Source of the DNA: Bacilli bacterium
Lineage (GTDB): Bacteria > Bacillota_I > Bacilli_A > RF39 > UBA660
Direction of reading: 5' to 3'
Assembly: GCA_028693035.1 (NCBI GenBank)
Contig: JAQUWE010000009.1
Location: 1 to 52,706, forward strand
DNA: 52,706 nt
Below the pieces are notes generated by a model. The model was not told where the DNA came from, did not search any database, and worked only from the letters and a program-made list of their open reading frames with translations. Both the position numbers and the translations under genes were made by a program. This document shows, piece after piece, positions 33,538-42,909 of the stretch. Each line of letters starts with the position of its first letter. The stretch's first letter is position 1.

Positions 33538-34194
33538 ATGTATAAAATTTGTTTAGTAGAAGATGAAGAAAATTTAAATAATTTAATCAAATCTTACCTA
33601 GAACGCGAGAACTATGAAGTAGTAAACTTCTATAATGGAAATGACGCGATTGACTACGTAGGAAATGAAGTCCATCTTTGGATTTTAGATATTATGCTTG
33701 GTGACAATGTTACAGGGTATGATATTATAAAAAAAATTAGAGAAACAGATAAGGATGTTCCAGTTATCTTTACTTCAGCTAGGGACCAAGACATTGATAA
33801 AATTATTGGTTTAGAGCTTGGAAGTGACGATTACATTACAAAACCATATTCTTCTAAAGAACTTGTTCTCAGAGTAGGAAGAATTATTGAAAGGGTTTAT
33901 AAGAATGTAACAAGGGTAAAAGAATATGAAACTTACAAAATAGATGAAGATAAAAGAATTTGCCTAGATATAGAAAAAGAAATCAACTTAACGACTTTAG
34001 AATTTGACTTACTATTACTATTTATTAACCACAAAAACAAATCCTTTAGCCGTGATGATATTCTAAAATATATTTGGGGAGATGACTATTTTGGAAGCGA
34101 TAGGGTGGTAGACGATTTAGTTAGAAGATTGCGCAAAAAGATGCCAAAACTTCATATAGGAACCATTTATGGGTTCGGGTACCGCTTATCATGA
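33538..34194 (+). CDS. OmpR-family response regulator
   Basis: A 218-residue regulator. The receiver domain has VEDEENLNNLI, phospho-acceptor Asp51 in WILDIMLGD, TSA near residue 79 and Lys102 in YITKPYSS. The C-terminal winged helix reads LTTLEFDLLLLFINHKNKSF, DDYFGSDRVVDDLVRRLRKK and TIYGFGYRLS. It should bind direct-repeat DNA sites when phosphorylated. TATACT lies just upstream and GAGGTG precedes ATG 33538. It overlaps the kinase gene by four bases (ATGA). The repeated boxes upstream are candidate binding sites. Confidence 0.92.
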   Translation: MYKICLVEDEENLNNLIKSYLERENYEVVNFYNGNDAIDYVGNEVHLWILDIMLGDNVTGYDIIKKIRETDKDVPVIFTSARDQDIDKIIGLELGSDDYITKPYSSKELVLRVGRIIERVYKNVTRVKEYETYKIDEDKRICLDIEKEINLTTLEFDLLLLFINHKNKSFSRDDILKYIWGDDYFGSDRVVDDLVRRLRKKMPKLHIGTIYGFGYRLS

Positions 34195-35456
34195 AAACAT
34201 ATACTAGAAATTTACCACAGCAACTCTTATCTATTGCAATTACAATCTTTGGCGTTATTTTTATCAGCTTAGGACTGGTTCTACCAAAAGTACTGGTTCC
34301 TATCTATGAGAAAAATATTTACCGCTATTTAAAAGAACCCTTAGTTCTGATTCAAAATAATCTTGACCGTGATACATTAGAAACAGACATTTGTTATCTA
34401 TATGTAGTAGATGGACAAGATATCATTCATTCTGATAATTTGAATAAAATTATTGGAGCATCTGCTGAACAGATTTTAAAAAAAATAGATCACTCATATG
34501 GTAAATTTAAATACTATGGGAAGACGTACTATTATAATACTTCCTATAATGATAATATCAAAAGAGTTGCCATTACAGGAGACGGATATATAGAACAAAT
34601 AAAAGATGACATTTTATTTGCCATCCTACCAACTTTGTTTATTACATTCGTCTTAGTAATGGGACTTATCCTACTTTGGTCACGTAAACTCGTAGTCAAA
34701 ATAGGACATTTAAGAGACAAAATCGTCAACATAAATAATGATGATTATGTCGATACTTATAATTATGAAATAGATGATGAATTTAAAGCTTTATCTGTTG
34801 CTATCGATAACATGCGCAATTTCTTAAAAGAAAATGAGCAATATAAAAGCCAAATGTATCAGAATATATCGCATGATTTTAAAACTCCTCTTACTGTCAT
34901 GAAATCTTATATTGAGGCTGTTGACGATGGTGTTGAAGATGAAAAAGAAGCCATGAAAATTATTAAAGAACAAATTGAAAAATTACAAATAAAAGTACAC
35001 TCCTTACTATACTTAAATAAACTTAACTATATACAAGACTCAAACAAATTTTTATGTGAAAGAATTGACATTGTAGAAGTTTTAAAGTCATCTATGGAAA
35101 ATTTTAAAGTACAAAGACCAGATATCAAGTGGAAAATAACCATTGCCGATAAAAAAACTCTCTTTAGAGGCAACTTTGATATGTGGGAAGCTATTATAGA
35201 TAATATACTCAATAACTTCATTCGCTATGCGGATAAAGAAATTCATGTAACAATAAAAAATAATCGAATAACTCTCTATAACGATGGAACTAACATTGAC
35301 GAAAATATATTAGATGATATCTTCACTCCTTACAAAAAAGGTATCAAAGGCCAGTTCGGGTTAGGACTTTCCATCGTACGAAAAACTGTTGCTTTATTAG
35401 GTTATGAAGTAACCGTAAAAAATGAAAAGAAAGGAATCAGTTTTATTATAAAATAA
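34191..35456 (+). CDS. Sensor histidine kinase
   Basis: A 421-residue membrane kinase. Helix one spans about residues 12-33 and helix two about 141-163, with an extracytoplasmic sensor of about 105 residues between. A HAMP-like linker follows, then the HisKA box NISHDFKTPLTV with phospho-His228, and the ATPase domain with WEAIIDNILNNFIRYAD (N box), DDIFTPYKKG and FGLGLSIVRKTVAL (G boxes). It phosphorylates the regulator encoded just upstream. The sensed signal is unknown. A strong terminator follows. Confidence 0.92.
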   Translation: MKTYTRNLPQQLLSIAITIFGVIFISLGLVLPKVLVPIYEKNIYRYLKEPLVLIQNNLDRDTLETDICYLYVVDGQDIIHSDNLNKIIGASAEQILKKIDHSYGKFKYYGKTYYYNTSYNDNIKRVAITGDGYIEQIKDDILFAILPTLFITFVLVMGLILLWSRKLVVKIGHLRDKIVNINNDDYVDTYNYEIDDEFKALSVAIDNMRNFLKENEQYKSQMYQNISHDFKTPLTVMKSYIEAVDDGVEDEKEAMKIIKEQIEKLQIKVHSLLYLNKLNYIQDSNKFLCERIDIVEVLKSSMENFKVQRPDIKWKITIADKKTLFRGNFDMWEAIIDNILNNFIRYADKEIHVTIKNNRITLYNDGTNIDENILDDIFTPYKKGIKGQFGLGLSIVRKTVALLGYEVTVKNEKKGISFIIK

Positions 35457-35492
35457 AAACATTAAGGCTATACTCCCCTTAATGTTTTTTTT
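35457..35492 (+). terminator. Terminator after the two-component operon
   Basis: AACATTAAG pairs with CTTAATGTT and is followed by T residues, between convergent genes. Confidence 0.8.
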
Positions 35493-35531
35493 ATGTAAAT
35501 GTGTACAAAAAAAATAGATTTTACAATCTAT

Positions 35532-35729
35532 TTATGCTGCTTCAACTGTAGCTTGTTTTTTACTACCTTTTTTTAAAGTTCTAAGTTCTCTAGCACTTAT
35601 TCTGATTTTTAATCCGTTATCTAAAGTTACAACTTGTAGGTTAGGTCTTTGTGCATGTCTTGTAGCGTTCAATGCATGAGATCTACGGTTACCCATAAGT
35701 GGTTTTTTATTTGTTACTTTAACTGCCAT
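35532..35729 (-). CDS. rpmB: 50S ribosomal protein L28
   Basis: A 65-residue basic protein with the L28 pattern: VTNKKPLMGNRRSHALNATR and LKIRISARELRTLKKGS. It is a structural protein of the large subunit. None of the Cys pairs of zinc-type L28 are present. It lies alone on the minus strand, with GGAGG before its ATG at 35729. Confidence 0.93.
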   Translation of the reverse strand: MAVKVTNKKPLMGNRRSHALNATRHAQRPNLQVVTLDNGLKIRISARELRTLKKGSKKQATVEAA

Positions 35730-35995
35730 GTTATTTCCTCCTTAAAGTTTTAAATTTTCCTCGCTTTATAACTTTAACATATATTTATGATAAAGTCAAA
35801 TATTTTATGCACAAAAGATGTTTTAAAGTAAGGGAATATAAATAAAAAATATGGAATAAGTTCTTTATAGTATATTTAATATGTTTTTACCTATAAACCT
35901 TTATATTTAATAAACAAAACACTTGTTTGTAAAAGTAATGAAAAAGTGACAAATTATGATATAATATAAAGTAATAAATGAGAAAGAAGGATTTC

Positions 35996-36718
35996 ATGAA
36001 AAACGTATCTAGACCAGTTATAGGAATATTAGGAATCCCTGTTTGTGATGACGAGAGAGATGCTGTCATTGCTTTATTTAATGATTATAAGAACACGGTT
36101 GTCAGAAAGGGTTGTATTCCCTTTATGATATCTCCTTTGGCCAATACTGACTACATAGGAACCAGATTAAGAGATATTCCAGCATTAACAGAAACAGAAA
36201 AAGAAATGTATAGAGAAATGGTAGATATGTGTGATGGAGTTATCATTCCTGGGGGCTATCGTTTCTATGAATTCAATAAATATATTGCGCAGTATGCATT
36301 AGAAAAAGATTTACCAATTTTAGGTATTTGTATGGGTATGCAGATACTTGCGCAGCTTGGTAGAGATGATCACTGCCTTGTAAAGAATGAAACGGATACC
36401 AACCACAGACAAAAAAATGTAAAATATGTTCATAAAGTAAATATTATAGACGATACTTTATTAAAAAACAGTATCCAAAAAGAAGTGATCACTGTAAATA
36501 GTCTTCATCGTTATCATATAGGAGAAGTAAAAGGGTTTAAAGTTTCTGCTTATTCAGAAGATGGACTTATTGAAGGGATAGAACTTCCTAACAAAAATTT
36601 TGTAATAGGTGTGCAGTGGCACCCTGAAAAAATGACAGAGTATGATGAAAGTGCAGATCGTTTATTTGATACATTTATAGACGAATGCCAAAAATATAAA
36701 GTAAAAGAAAAAAAGTAA
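35996..36718 (+). CDS. Class I glutamine amidotransferase-like hydrolase (peptidase C26)
   Basis: A 240-residue protein of the PuuD/gamma-glutamyl-GABA hydrolase type. The nucleophile Cys is in LGICMGMQILAQ, the oxyanion region is DGVIIPGGYRFYEF, and the His-Glu pair is in GVQWHPEKM. Such enzymes release glutamate from gamma-glutamyl compounds. The substrate is not clear from sequence. AGAAGG precedes ATG 35996, and TATAAT at 35960-35965 is a likely -10 box. The 35730-35995 gap before it otherwise shows nothing. Confidence 0.82.
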   Translation: MKNVSRPVIGILGIPVCDDERDAVIALFNDYKNTVVRKGCIPFMISPLANTDYIGTRLRDIPALTETEKEMYREMVDMCDGVIIPGGYRFYEFNKYIAQYALEKDLPILGICMGMQILAQLGRDDHCLVKNETDTNHRQKNVKYVHKVNIIDDTLLKNSIQKEVITVNSLHRYHIGEVKGFKVSAYSEDGLIEGIELPNKNFVIGVQWHPEKMTEYDESADRLFDTFIDECQKYKVKEKK

Positions 36719-36756
36719 AAAAATAATATAGTTCAATAGAAAGAAAGGTGATTTCT

Positions 36757-39681
36757 ATGCATTATACGCCCCTTTATATCAAAACGGATGGTTCACTACT
36801 AACGAGTATGATTCAGGTAAAAGATCTGATTGATTTCGCGGTAAAACACGAACTCAAATCTCTTTCTATTGCGGATCATTCTATGTATAATGTTATAGAA
36901 TTCTATGAACGATGTAAAAAAGAGGGGATCAAACCAGTTATTGGTTTAGAAATCTCTTTAGATGATAAAAAAATGGTTTTATATGCTTTAGAGTATAAAG
37001 GATATCAAAATCTTTTAAAACTAGAAACCTTACAATCAGAAGGTAGTATTACCAAAGAAATGCTTTTAAAACATAGTAGTTCTTTATTACTTATTCTTCC
37101 TTATGTTTCTAAAGATTTAGAAGCAGAACTTTCTTCTATTTTTAAAACGATATGGATTGGATATAAAAATAAAGAAGAAAAAGAAAAAGTAGGGAGTGCA
37201 GGCATTTTTATGAGAGAGACCTGCTGTTTAGAAAAAGAAGCAGAAGGATATCTCCCTTATTTAGAAGCCATCTCTAAAGGTACTTTACTCATGAATGTAG
37301 AGCCCATTTCTACTCCAAGCTATTTGGAATTGGATCAAACACTATATCATGAAAACAACTATAAAATATATGACATGTGCAATGTAGTGATAGAAAAGAA
37401 AAACAATCTATTGCCTATTTACGAGTGTCCAGATCAAATGGATGCCTTTACTTACTTAAAAAAACTATGTATTGAAGGCATGCGTAGAATCTTTGGACAA
37501 AGTGTCCCTAAAGTGTATGCAGAGAGACTCAAATATGAATTAGATGTCATTCATAAAATGGATTTTTGTAATTACTTTTTAGTAGTATGGGACTATGTAA
37601 AATATGCCAAAGACCATGATATTTTAGTAGGTCCTGGAAGAGGAAGTGCGGCAGGTTCTCTTGTTTCCTATGCCTTAAACATTACCACCATTGATCCTAT
37701 TAAATACAATTTGTTATTTGAAAGATTTCTAAATCCAGAACGTATTAGTATGCCCGATATTGATATTGACTTTGAAGATATTAGAAGAGAAGATATGATT
37801 GCCTATTGTATTTCTAAATATGGTTCTAAGAAAGTCGCACCTATTATTACATTTGGTACTTTAAAATCAAAACAAGCAATCAGAGATGTAGGAAGATGTA
37901 TGGACATTCCTTTAAAGACGATTGATATGGTTTGTCATTATATAGATGCGAAACTTTCTTTGACACAAAATTTTAAAAATAATAATAAACTTCAAAAAAT
38001 TATAAAGGATGAAAAAGAGCTTACTGCATTATATAAAGTTGCTATCAAGATAGAAGGACTTAAAAGACATAGTTCCATTCATGCGGCTGGCGTGGTTATG
38101 TCAAAAACAGATTTAGATGAAATCATTCCTTTAAATAAAAATCATTTAGCGTATTATACAACTGGATATTCTATGGAATACTTAGAATCTCTAGGACTTT
38201 TAAAAATGGACTTTTTATCCCTTACGACCCTTACGACCATTCATGACATGCTAAAAGAAATCAATGAAAATGAACATACTTCCTTAACATTTGATTCTAT
38301 CGAAGAAGAAGATGGGGAAACCCTACGTTTATTTGAAACAGTTGATACCGTTGGAATTTTCCAGTTTGAATCAGAAGGCATGAAAAACTTTTTACGTAAA
38401 TTGAAACCCAATACTTTTGAAGAAATTGTTTCTGCAATCGCCCTTTATAGACCAGGACCTATGGATAATATAGATTCTTATGTAAAAAGAAAAAATGGCG
38501 AAGAAAAAATAGAATACATTCATGATGATTTACTTCCTATTTTAAAACCTACATATGGTGTTATTGTATACCAGGAACAAATCATGCAGATTGCCTCTTC
38601 TATGGCAGGGTATTCTTATGGAGAAGCCGATATTTTAAGAAAAGCCATGAGTAAAAAGAAAGAACAAGTTTTATTAGGTGAAAAAGATAAATTCATTTCA
38701 CAAAGTATAAATAAGGGGTATACAAAAGAAATTGCGACCAGAGTATACGACTTAATTTTAAAATTTGCCTCTTATGGATTTAATAAAGCCCATTCTGTTG
38801 CGTATTCTATGATTTCTTATAAATTTGCTTATTTAAAAGCACATTATCCAGCTTATTTTATGAAGAGTTTACTGGGTTCTGTTATTGGCAATGAAAAGAA
38901 AACTAATGAATATATCTATGCTTGCAAAGTTAGTAAAATTGAAGTATTAAAGCCTTGTGTCATAGAAAGTGACCAAGTCTATAAAATCGAAAATGGACAA
39001 ATTCGTTTTCCACTTACGGGCATTAAAAATGTAGGAAAAATGGCTGCAGTAGGACTGATAGAACAGCGAAAGCTTTCTCCTTTTATAGATATATATGATT
39101 TTATTGCTCGCTTATATTCTAAAACCATTCATAAAAAAGTGCTAGAATCGTTTATATATGCAGGTGCTCTTGCATGTTTTGGTTACAATAAAAGAACTTT
39201 AATTGAAAATCTAGATGCTCTTATCAATTATGCAGAAGTTGTTAAAAATTCTTCTTATGAATTTGCACTACAACCAGAAATGATTTTCTATGAAGAGTAT
39301 TCTAAAAATATCCAAATGGAAAAAGAATTAGAAGTCTTTGGCTTCTACTTAAGTGATCATCCAGTCACACATTTTAAAAACATCTACAAAAATACCATTC
39401 CTTTACAAAAAATTCCTATGTATTTTGATAAAAATATTTCTATTATTGTACATGTGGATAGAATGAAAGCCATTCAAACCAAAAAGGGAGACACGATGTG
39501 CTTTATTACAGGAAGTGATGAACTGACTTCCTTAGATCTTGTTTTATTTCCAAAAGTATATGAAAGAAATAGTGAAATAGAAATAGGGGATCTTATTTTA
39601 ATAGAAGGCAAAGTAGAAAAAAGACTAGACCAATACCAATTCATTGTGAGAACTGTGCAGTCTTTAAAAGACAACATATAA
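36757..39681 (+). CDS. dnaE: DNA polymerase III alpha subunit (DnaE)
   Basis: A 974-residue C-family replicative polymerase. The palm has GPGRGSAAGSLVSYALN and PDIDIDFEDIRRED with the catalytic Asp pair. IYQEQ-type motifs (VIVYQEQIMQIAS), FNKAHSVAYSMISY and a C-terminal OB fold (IIVHVDRMKAIQTKKGD) follow. The N-terminal PHP domain is degenerate: the usual HxH metal motif reads YTPLYIKTDGSLL and DHG becomes IADHSMYN, so PHP proofreading is unlikely. ATG 36757 follows AAAGGTG. The protein is shorter than most DnaE (about 1,100). A shared terminator lies between it and prsA. Confidence 0.93.
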   Translation: MHYTPLYIKTDGSLLTSMIQVKDLIDFAVKHELKSLSIADHSMYNVIEFYERCKKEGIKPVIGLEISLDDKKMVLYALEYKGYQNLLKLETLQSEGSITKEMLLKHSSSLLLILPYVSKDLEAELSSIFKTIWIGYKNKEEKEKVGSAGIFMRETCCLEKEAEGYLPYLEAISKGTLLMNVEPISTPSYLELDQTLYHENNYKIYDMCNVVIEKKNNLLPIYECPDQMDAFTYLKKLCIEGMRRIFGQSVPKVYAERLKYELDVIHKMDFCNYFLVVWDYVKYAKDHDILVGPGRGSAAGSLVSYALNITTIDPIKYNLLFERFLNPERISMPDIDIDFEDIRREDMIAYCISKYGSKKVAPIITFGTLKSKQAIRDVGRCMDIPLKTIDMVCHYIDAKLSLTQNFKNNNKLQKIIKDEKELTALYKVAIKIEGLKRHSSIHAAGVVMSKTDLDEIIPLNKNHLAYYTTGYSMEYLESLGLLKMDFLSLTTLTTIHDMLKEINENEHTSLTFDSIEEEDGETLRLFETVDTVGIFQFESEGMKNFLRKLKPNTFEEIVSAIALYRPGPMDNIDSYVKRKNGEEKIEYIHDDLLPILKPTYGVIVYQEQIMQIASSMAGYSYGEADILRKAMSKKKEQVLLGEKDKFISQSINKGYTKEIATRVYDLILKFASYGFNKAHSVAYSMISYKFAYLKAHYPAYFMKSLLGSVIGNEKKTNEYIYACKVSKIEVLKPCVIESDQVYKIENGQIRFPLTGIKNVGKMAAVGLIEQRKLSPFIDIYDFIARLYSKTIHKKVLESFIYAGALACFGYNKRTLIENLDALINYAEVVKNSSYEFALQPEMIFYEEYSKNIQMEKELEVFGFYLSDHPVTHFKNIYKNTIPLQKIPMYFDKNISIIVHVDRMKAIQTKKGDTMCFITGSDELTSLDLVLFPKVYERNSEIEIGDLILIEGKVEKRLDQYQFIVRTVQSLKDNI

Positions 39682-39707
39682 AAAAAATAGCGTTTTCGCT
39701 ATTTTTA
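39682..39707. terminator. Bidirectional terminator between dnaE and prsA
   Basis: AAAAATAGC pairs with GCTATTTTT around GTTTTC, with A and T runs on both sides. It serves both convergent genes and overlaps the prsA stop codon. Confidence 0.85.
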
Positions 39708-40667
39708 TTTGGTTAAATCTTCATATCCTTTTTTAATTTTAGAATCATTGATTTCTAATTTATATTTTTTAGTTCTAATTTCTACCCAAGTTTTAGTAGT
39801 AAGCTCTGTATCATCTGTTAATTTTTTAGTTACAATTTTATCGATAATATCATCTTTTACTTCTTTTAAAGCTGGTTTTTCTTTTTGGCTAACTCTTAAA
39901 ATAACATGGTAACCATAAGTACTTTCAACAGGTTCTTTTGTATATTCTCCATCTTTTAAACCAGTAAGTGCATTATAGAAAGGTTCTACAACAGAGTCTT
40001 TTGTAACATTTTCAATAAGACCACCATTTTTCTTACTTCCTGTATCATCACTATTCTTTTTTGCTAAGTTTTCAAAAGAAGAACCATCATTTAAGTCTTT
40101 GATTAATTTTTCTGCTTTTTCTTTTGCTTTCTCTTTTTCTTTTGTCTTTTCTTCTTCTGTCATATCATCTTTTACACTAGGTGTGATTAAGATATGGCGT
40201 GCTGTAAGTTCTCCAGCAATGTCTGATTCATAATAATCATTAATTTCATCATCAGATACATTTTCTTTTAAATAATTTTTAACAACTGTATTTTTTTTAA
40301 CATCTAAGATTAAAACTTCTAATAAAGCATTTTCATCTTTATATCCAGCATTTTTAATAGCACTACTGAAGTCTTGCCCAGCTGATGTGTATTGTGATTT
40401 CAATTGCTCTAATTGTGAATTGGCTTCACTTTTAATAGTATCAGTGGTTTCTACTTCTTTATTTGCAATAAAGGTATCAATCATATTGACAAAGAGACTT
40501 GTTCCTCCTTGTTCTTTTAAACTGCTGTAAAGTTCTTCCGCTGTTACACTTTTTCCCTCTATTTTTCCTACGACTTCTTCACCGTTTTTAAGTTTTGCTA
40601 TTTTCCCACAACCTGCTGTGGAAAGAAGGCAAATACATAAGAAAACAGCTACGATTTTTTTATTCAT
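39705..40667 (-). CDS. prsA: PrsA-like foldase lipoprotein
   Basis: A 320-residue lipoprotein. The signal peptide ends in the lipobox LSTAGC, with Cys20 as the lipid anchor. A SurA-like N-terminal helical region is followed by a parvulin peptidyl-prolyl isomerase domain (LTARHILITPSVKDD, SSFENLAKKNSDD, GLIENVTKDSVVEPF, STYGYHVILRV). PrsA folds secreted proteins on the outer face of the membrane. The linker between domain halves is rich in Lys and Glu. It could help fold the many secreted P proteins in this genome, though that is inference. Confidence 0.88.
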   Translation of the reverse strand: MNKKIVAVFLCICLLSTAGCGKIAKLKNGEEVVGKIEGKSVTAEELYSSLKEQGGTSLFVNMIDTFIANKEVETTDTIKSEANSQLEQLKSQYTSAGQDFSSAIKNAGYKDENALLEVLILDVKKNTVVKNYLKENVSDDEINDYYESDIAGELTARHILITPSVKDDMTEEEKTKEKEKAKEKAEKLIKDLNDGSSFENLAKKNSDDTGSKKNGGLIENVTKDSVVEPFYNALTGLKDGEYTKEPVESTYGYHVILRVSQKEKPALKEVKDDIIDKIVTKKLTDDTELTTKTWVEIRTKKYKLEINDSKIKKGYEDLTK

Positions 40668-40811
40668 TTTGTTTCTCCTTCCAATGTATTTCTATACATG
40701 TAATATCATAACAAAAAAAAACAAAAATTACAATATTTTTACCCAAAGTACGCACACCTTTGCCGAATTTCCATAGAATACTGTGAACAAACAAAAAGGA
40801 GGAATGATTTT

Positions 40812-40898
40812 ATGTGTTGTAATACAGGTGTTTCAGGATCAGCAATTGTTCTAGTATTATTCATACTTTTAATCATAATACTTGGGGCATATATCTAA
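40812..40898 (+). CDS. YjcZ-like tiny membrane protein
   Basis: A 28-residue peptide: MCCNTGVSGSA, then one membrane helix IVLVLFILLIIILGAYI. The length, the glycine/small-residue start and the ILLIIILGA helix resemble the YjcZ family of small proteins of spore-forming Firmicutes. Two adjacent Cys near the start are distinctive. AGGAGG (40798-40803) lies eight bases before the ATG. It is followed 24 bases later by a second gene of the same kind. Too short for automated ORF callers. Confidence 0.75.
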   Translation: MCCNTGVSGSAIVLVLFILLIIILGAYI

Positions 40899-40922
40899 GC
40901 CCTTAGAATAGGAGGTAAACTT

Positions 40923-41063
40923 ATGGCATGTAATAATAACGCATGTAACCAAACAGCTTCGGCTCCTGTTAGCAATAACTCTTGCGGCAATGGGGCTGGG
41001 TACATTATAATCATTGTATTATATATACTTTTGGCTATAATTTTAGGTTCATTTATTATTTAG
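40923..41063 (+). CDS. YjcZ-like tiny membrane protein with Asn/Cys-rich head
   Basis: A 46-residue peptide. Residues 1-26 are polar and rich in Asn, Cys, Ala and Gly (ACNNNACNQTASAPV), and residues 27-46 form one membrane helix (YIIIIVLYILLAIILGSFII). The helix resembles that of the preceding 28-residue peptide. AGGAGG precedes the ATG. The head with three Cys is longer than in the first copy. Function unknown; YjcZ-type proteins are usually linked to sporulation or the spore coat. Confidence 0.75.
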   Translation: MACNNNACNQTASAPVSNNSCGNGAGYIIIIVLYILLAIILGSFII

Positions 41064-41185
41064 TAGGAAAAAGGGGAGAAGATCCTCTTTTTTTTATCTT
41101 CTTTATAGGAATGAGAAAAGGAATAGACGAATTCCTTTTTTTTTGGTATAATGGTTTAGGTTTGAAACGAAAGAAAGGAGAATTT

Positions 41186-42832
41186 ATGAGTAAAATTAAA
41201 ATATTTAGTTTAGGTGGACTTAATGAAATCGGAAAAAATATGTACGTTATAGAAGTAGATCAAGATATTTTTATCTTTGACGCCGGACTAAAATATGCAG
41301 ATGATCAATTGCTTGGAGTAGATTATATCTTACCCAACTATGATTATTTAAAAGAAAACAAAAATAGAATTATAGGTATTTTTATTACACATGGTCATGA
41401 TGGCCAAATGGGAGCTATCCCAGATATTATGAGAGATATCCCAGAAATTAAAGTATACGGAACAAGATTTACAATTGAAATAATTAAAAAGGAATTAGAG
41501 GACGAGAAACTTAAAACAGACAATTTGATTGAGCTTAAAGCCAATCGTAAAATTGCTTTTGGAAAAAACAGTATTTTTCCAGTTTCCGTTACCCATTCTG
41601 TACCAGACTCTGTAGGATACGTTTTAAATACAGATCAAGGTGCGATTGTATATGCAGGAAACTATGTTTTTGATCCAACTATGATTGGACCTTATAAAAC
41701 AGATATCGGTAAATTAGCTTATATTGGAAAACAAGGGGTTCTTTGTTTATTAGGAGAATCTTTGTATTCTGAAAAAAGTGGATTTACCTCTCCAAAACAC
41801 CGTATTGCGGGAATGATAAGAGAAACACTTATTAAGAATGAAGGACGTATTTTAATCAATGTCTTTAATGCCCAAATCGCAAGAATTCAAGAAATATTTG
41901 ATGAAATAACTTCTACAAATAGAAACGTTGTGATTTTAGGAAAAAGATTAGAATCGATTATTATGAAAGCAATCGATATGGAATATGTAAAATTTGATAA
42001 AGAAAGAATTCAAAATATCCGTCATGTAAATGATGAAGGTATTATTGTTTTAATTTCTGATGAAAGAGAAAAACTATTCTCAAACATGACAAGAATTACT
42101 AAAGGATATGATAAATTTATCAAATTAACAAGTGAAGATACAGTTGTATTCGCAACTTCTATCTATGATGGAATGGAAAAAAGTGCAACGAAAATATTTG
42201 ATAAAATCGCACAACTTGGATGTAATTTAGTGATTATTTCTACTAAAAAGTATTTAGGACACCATGCTTCTAGAGAAGACATTATGCTTATGATTGATTT
42301 GATGCAACCAAAATATTATTTTCCAGTTATTGGAGAATATCGTCATCAAGTGGAAAATGCGAAAGATGCCATTCGTACAGGTATGGATGAAGATCATGTC
42401 CTTTTAAGATTAAATGGGGAAGTTGTAACTTTCCAAAACAAAGAACTTGTTCCTAATAATGAAAAAGTTAAAGTAGATGATATTTTAATAGATGGTAAAG
42501 CCGTTGGAGATGTTGGCGAACTTGTTATTAAAGATCGTGAACTTCTAAGTGAAAATGGAATTGTGATTGTAAGTGCAACAATAGATAGACAAACCAAAAA
42601 AGTACTTGCAGGACCTGAAATTTTAACAAGAGGTTTTATCTATGTTAAAGATAGTAGTGAACTTATTAAAGAATCAGAAAAGATTTCTTTAGATATTATC
42701 AGAGAAAACACCAAACCACACTATGTCGATTTTAGTAAAATAAAATCTAGTGTTCGTGATAAACTAGGAAAATATCTTTATAAAGAAACAGAATGTAAAC
42801 CTATGATTTTAATTGTCATACAAGAAGTATAA
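41186..42832 (+). CDS. RNase J paralogue with lost metal ligands (J2-like)
   Basis: A 548-residue beta-CASP metallo-beta-lactamase protein of the RNase J family, matching it end to end (SLGGLNEIGKNMYVIEVD, HSVPDSVGYVLNTDQGAIV, the beta-CASP domain and the C-terminal dimer domain). The catalytic motif HGHEDH reads HGHDGQ at residues 69-74, so one Asp and one His are gone. The later TGDFKFD reads AGNYVFD with Asn159, and the PVHGEYR His is Ile. It is probably not a nuclease and may be a J2-like structural partner of an active RNase J elsewhere. ATG 41186 follows AAAGGAG; in-frame sequence upstream runs through the YjcZ-like gene. Confidence 0.85.
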   Translation: MSKIKIFSLGGLNEIGKNMYVIEVDQDIFIFDAGLKYADDQLLGVDYILPNYDYLKENKNRIIGIFITHGHDGQMGAIPDIMRDIPEIKVYGTRFTIEIIKKELEDEKLKTDNLIELKANRKIAFGKNSIFPVSVTHSVPDSVGYVLNTDQGAIVYAGNYVFDPTMIGPYKTDIGKLAYIGKQGVLCLLGESLYSEKSGFTSPKHRIAGMIRETLIKNEGRILINVFNAQIARIQEIFDEITSTNRNVVILGKRLESIIMKAIDMEYVKFDKERIQNIRHVNDEGIIVLISDEREKLFSNMTRITKGYDKFIKLTSEDTVVFATSIYDGMEKSATKIFDKIAQLGCNLVIISTKKYLGHHASREDIMLMIDLMQPKYYFPVIGEYRHQVENAKDAIRTGMDEDHVLLRLNGEVVTFQNKELVPNNEKVKVDDILIDGKAVGDVGELVIKDRELLSENGIVIVSATIDRQTKKVLAGPEILTRGFIYVKDSSELIKESEKISLDIIRENTKPHYVDFSKIKSSVRDKLGKYLYKETECKPMILIVIQEV

Positions 42833-42848
42833 CTTGTATGGCTTTTTT
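42815..42848 (+). terminator. Terminator after RNase J-like gene
   Basis: ATACAAG pairs with CTTGTAT over the stop codon, followed by seven T. Confidence 0.6.
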
Positions 42849-42909
42849 TCATTTACACTTACTTTAAAATTCGCTATAATAGAGATAAGAATAAGAAGAA
42901 GGTGCTGAA

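Noticed and set aside
40982-41185. N-terminal extension of the RNase J-like gene
   Set aside because: The upstream part overlaps the 46-residue YjcZ-like gene in another frame. The RNase J homology and a good ribosome binding site begin at 41186.
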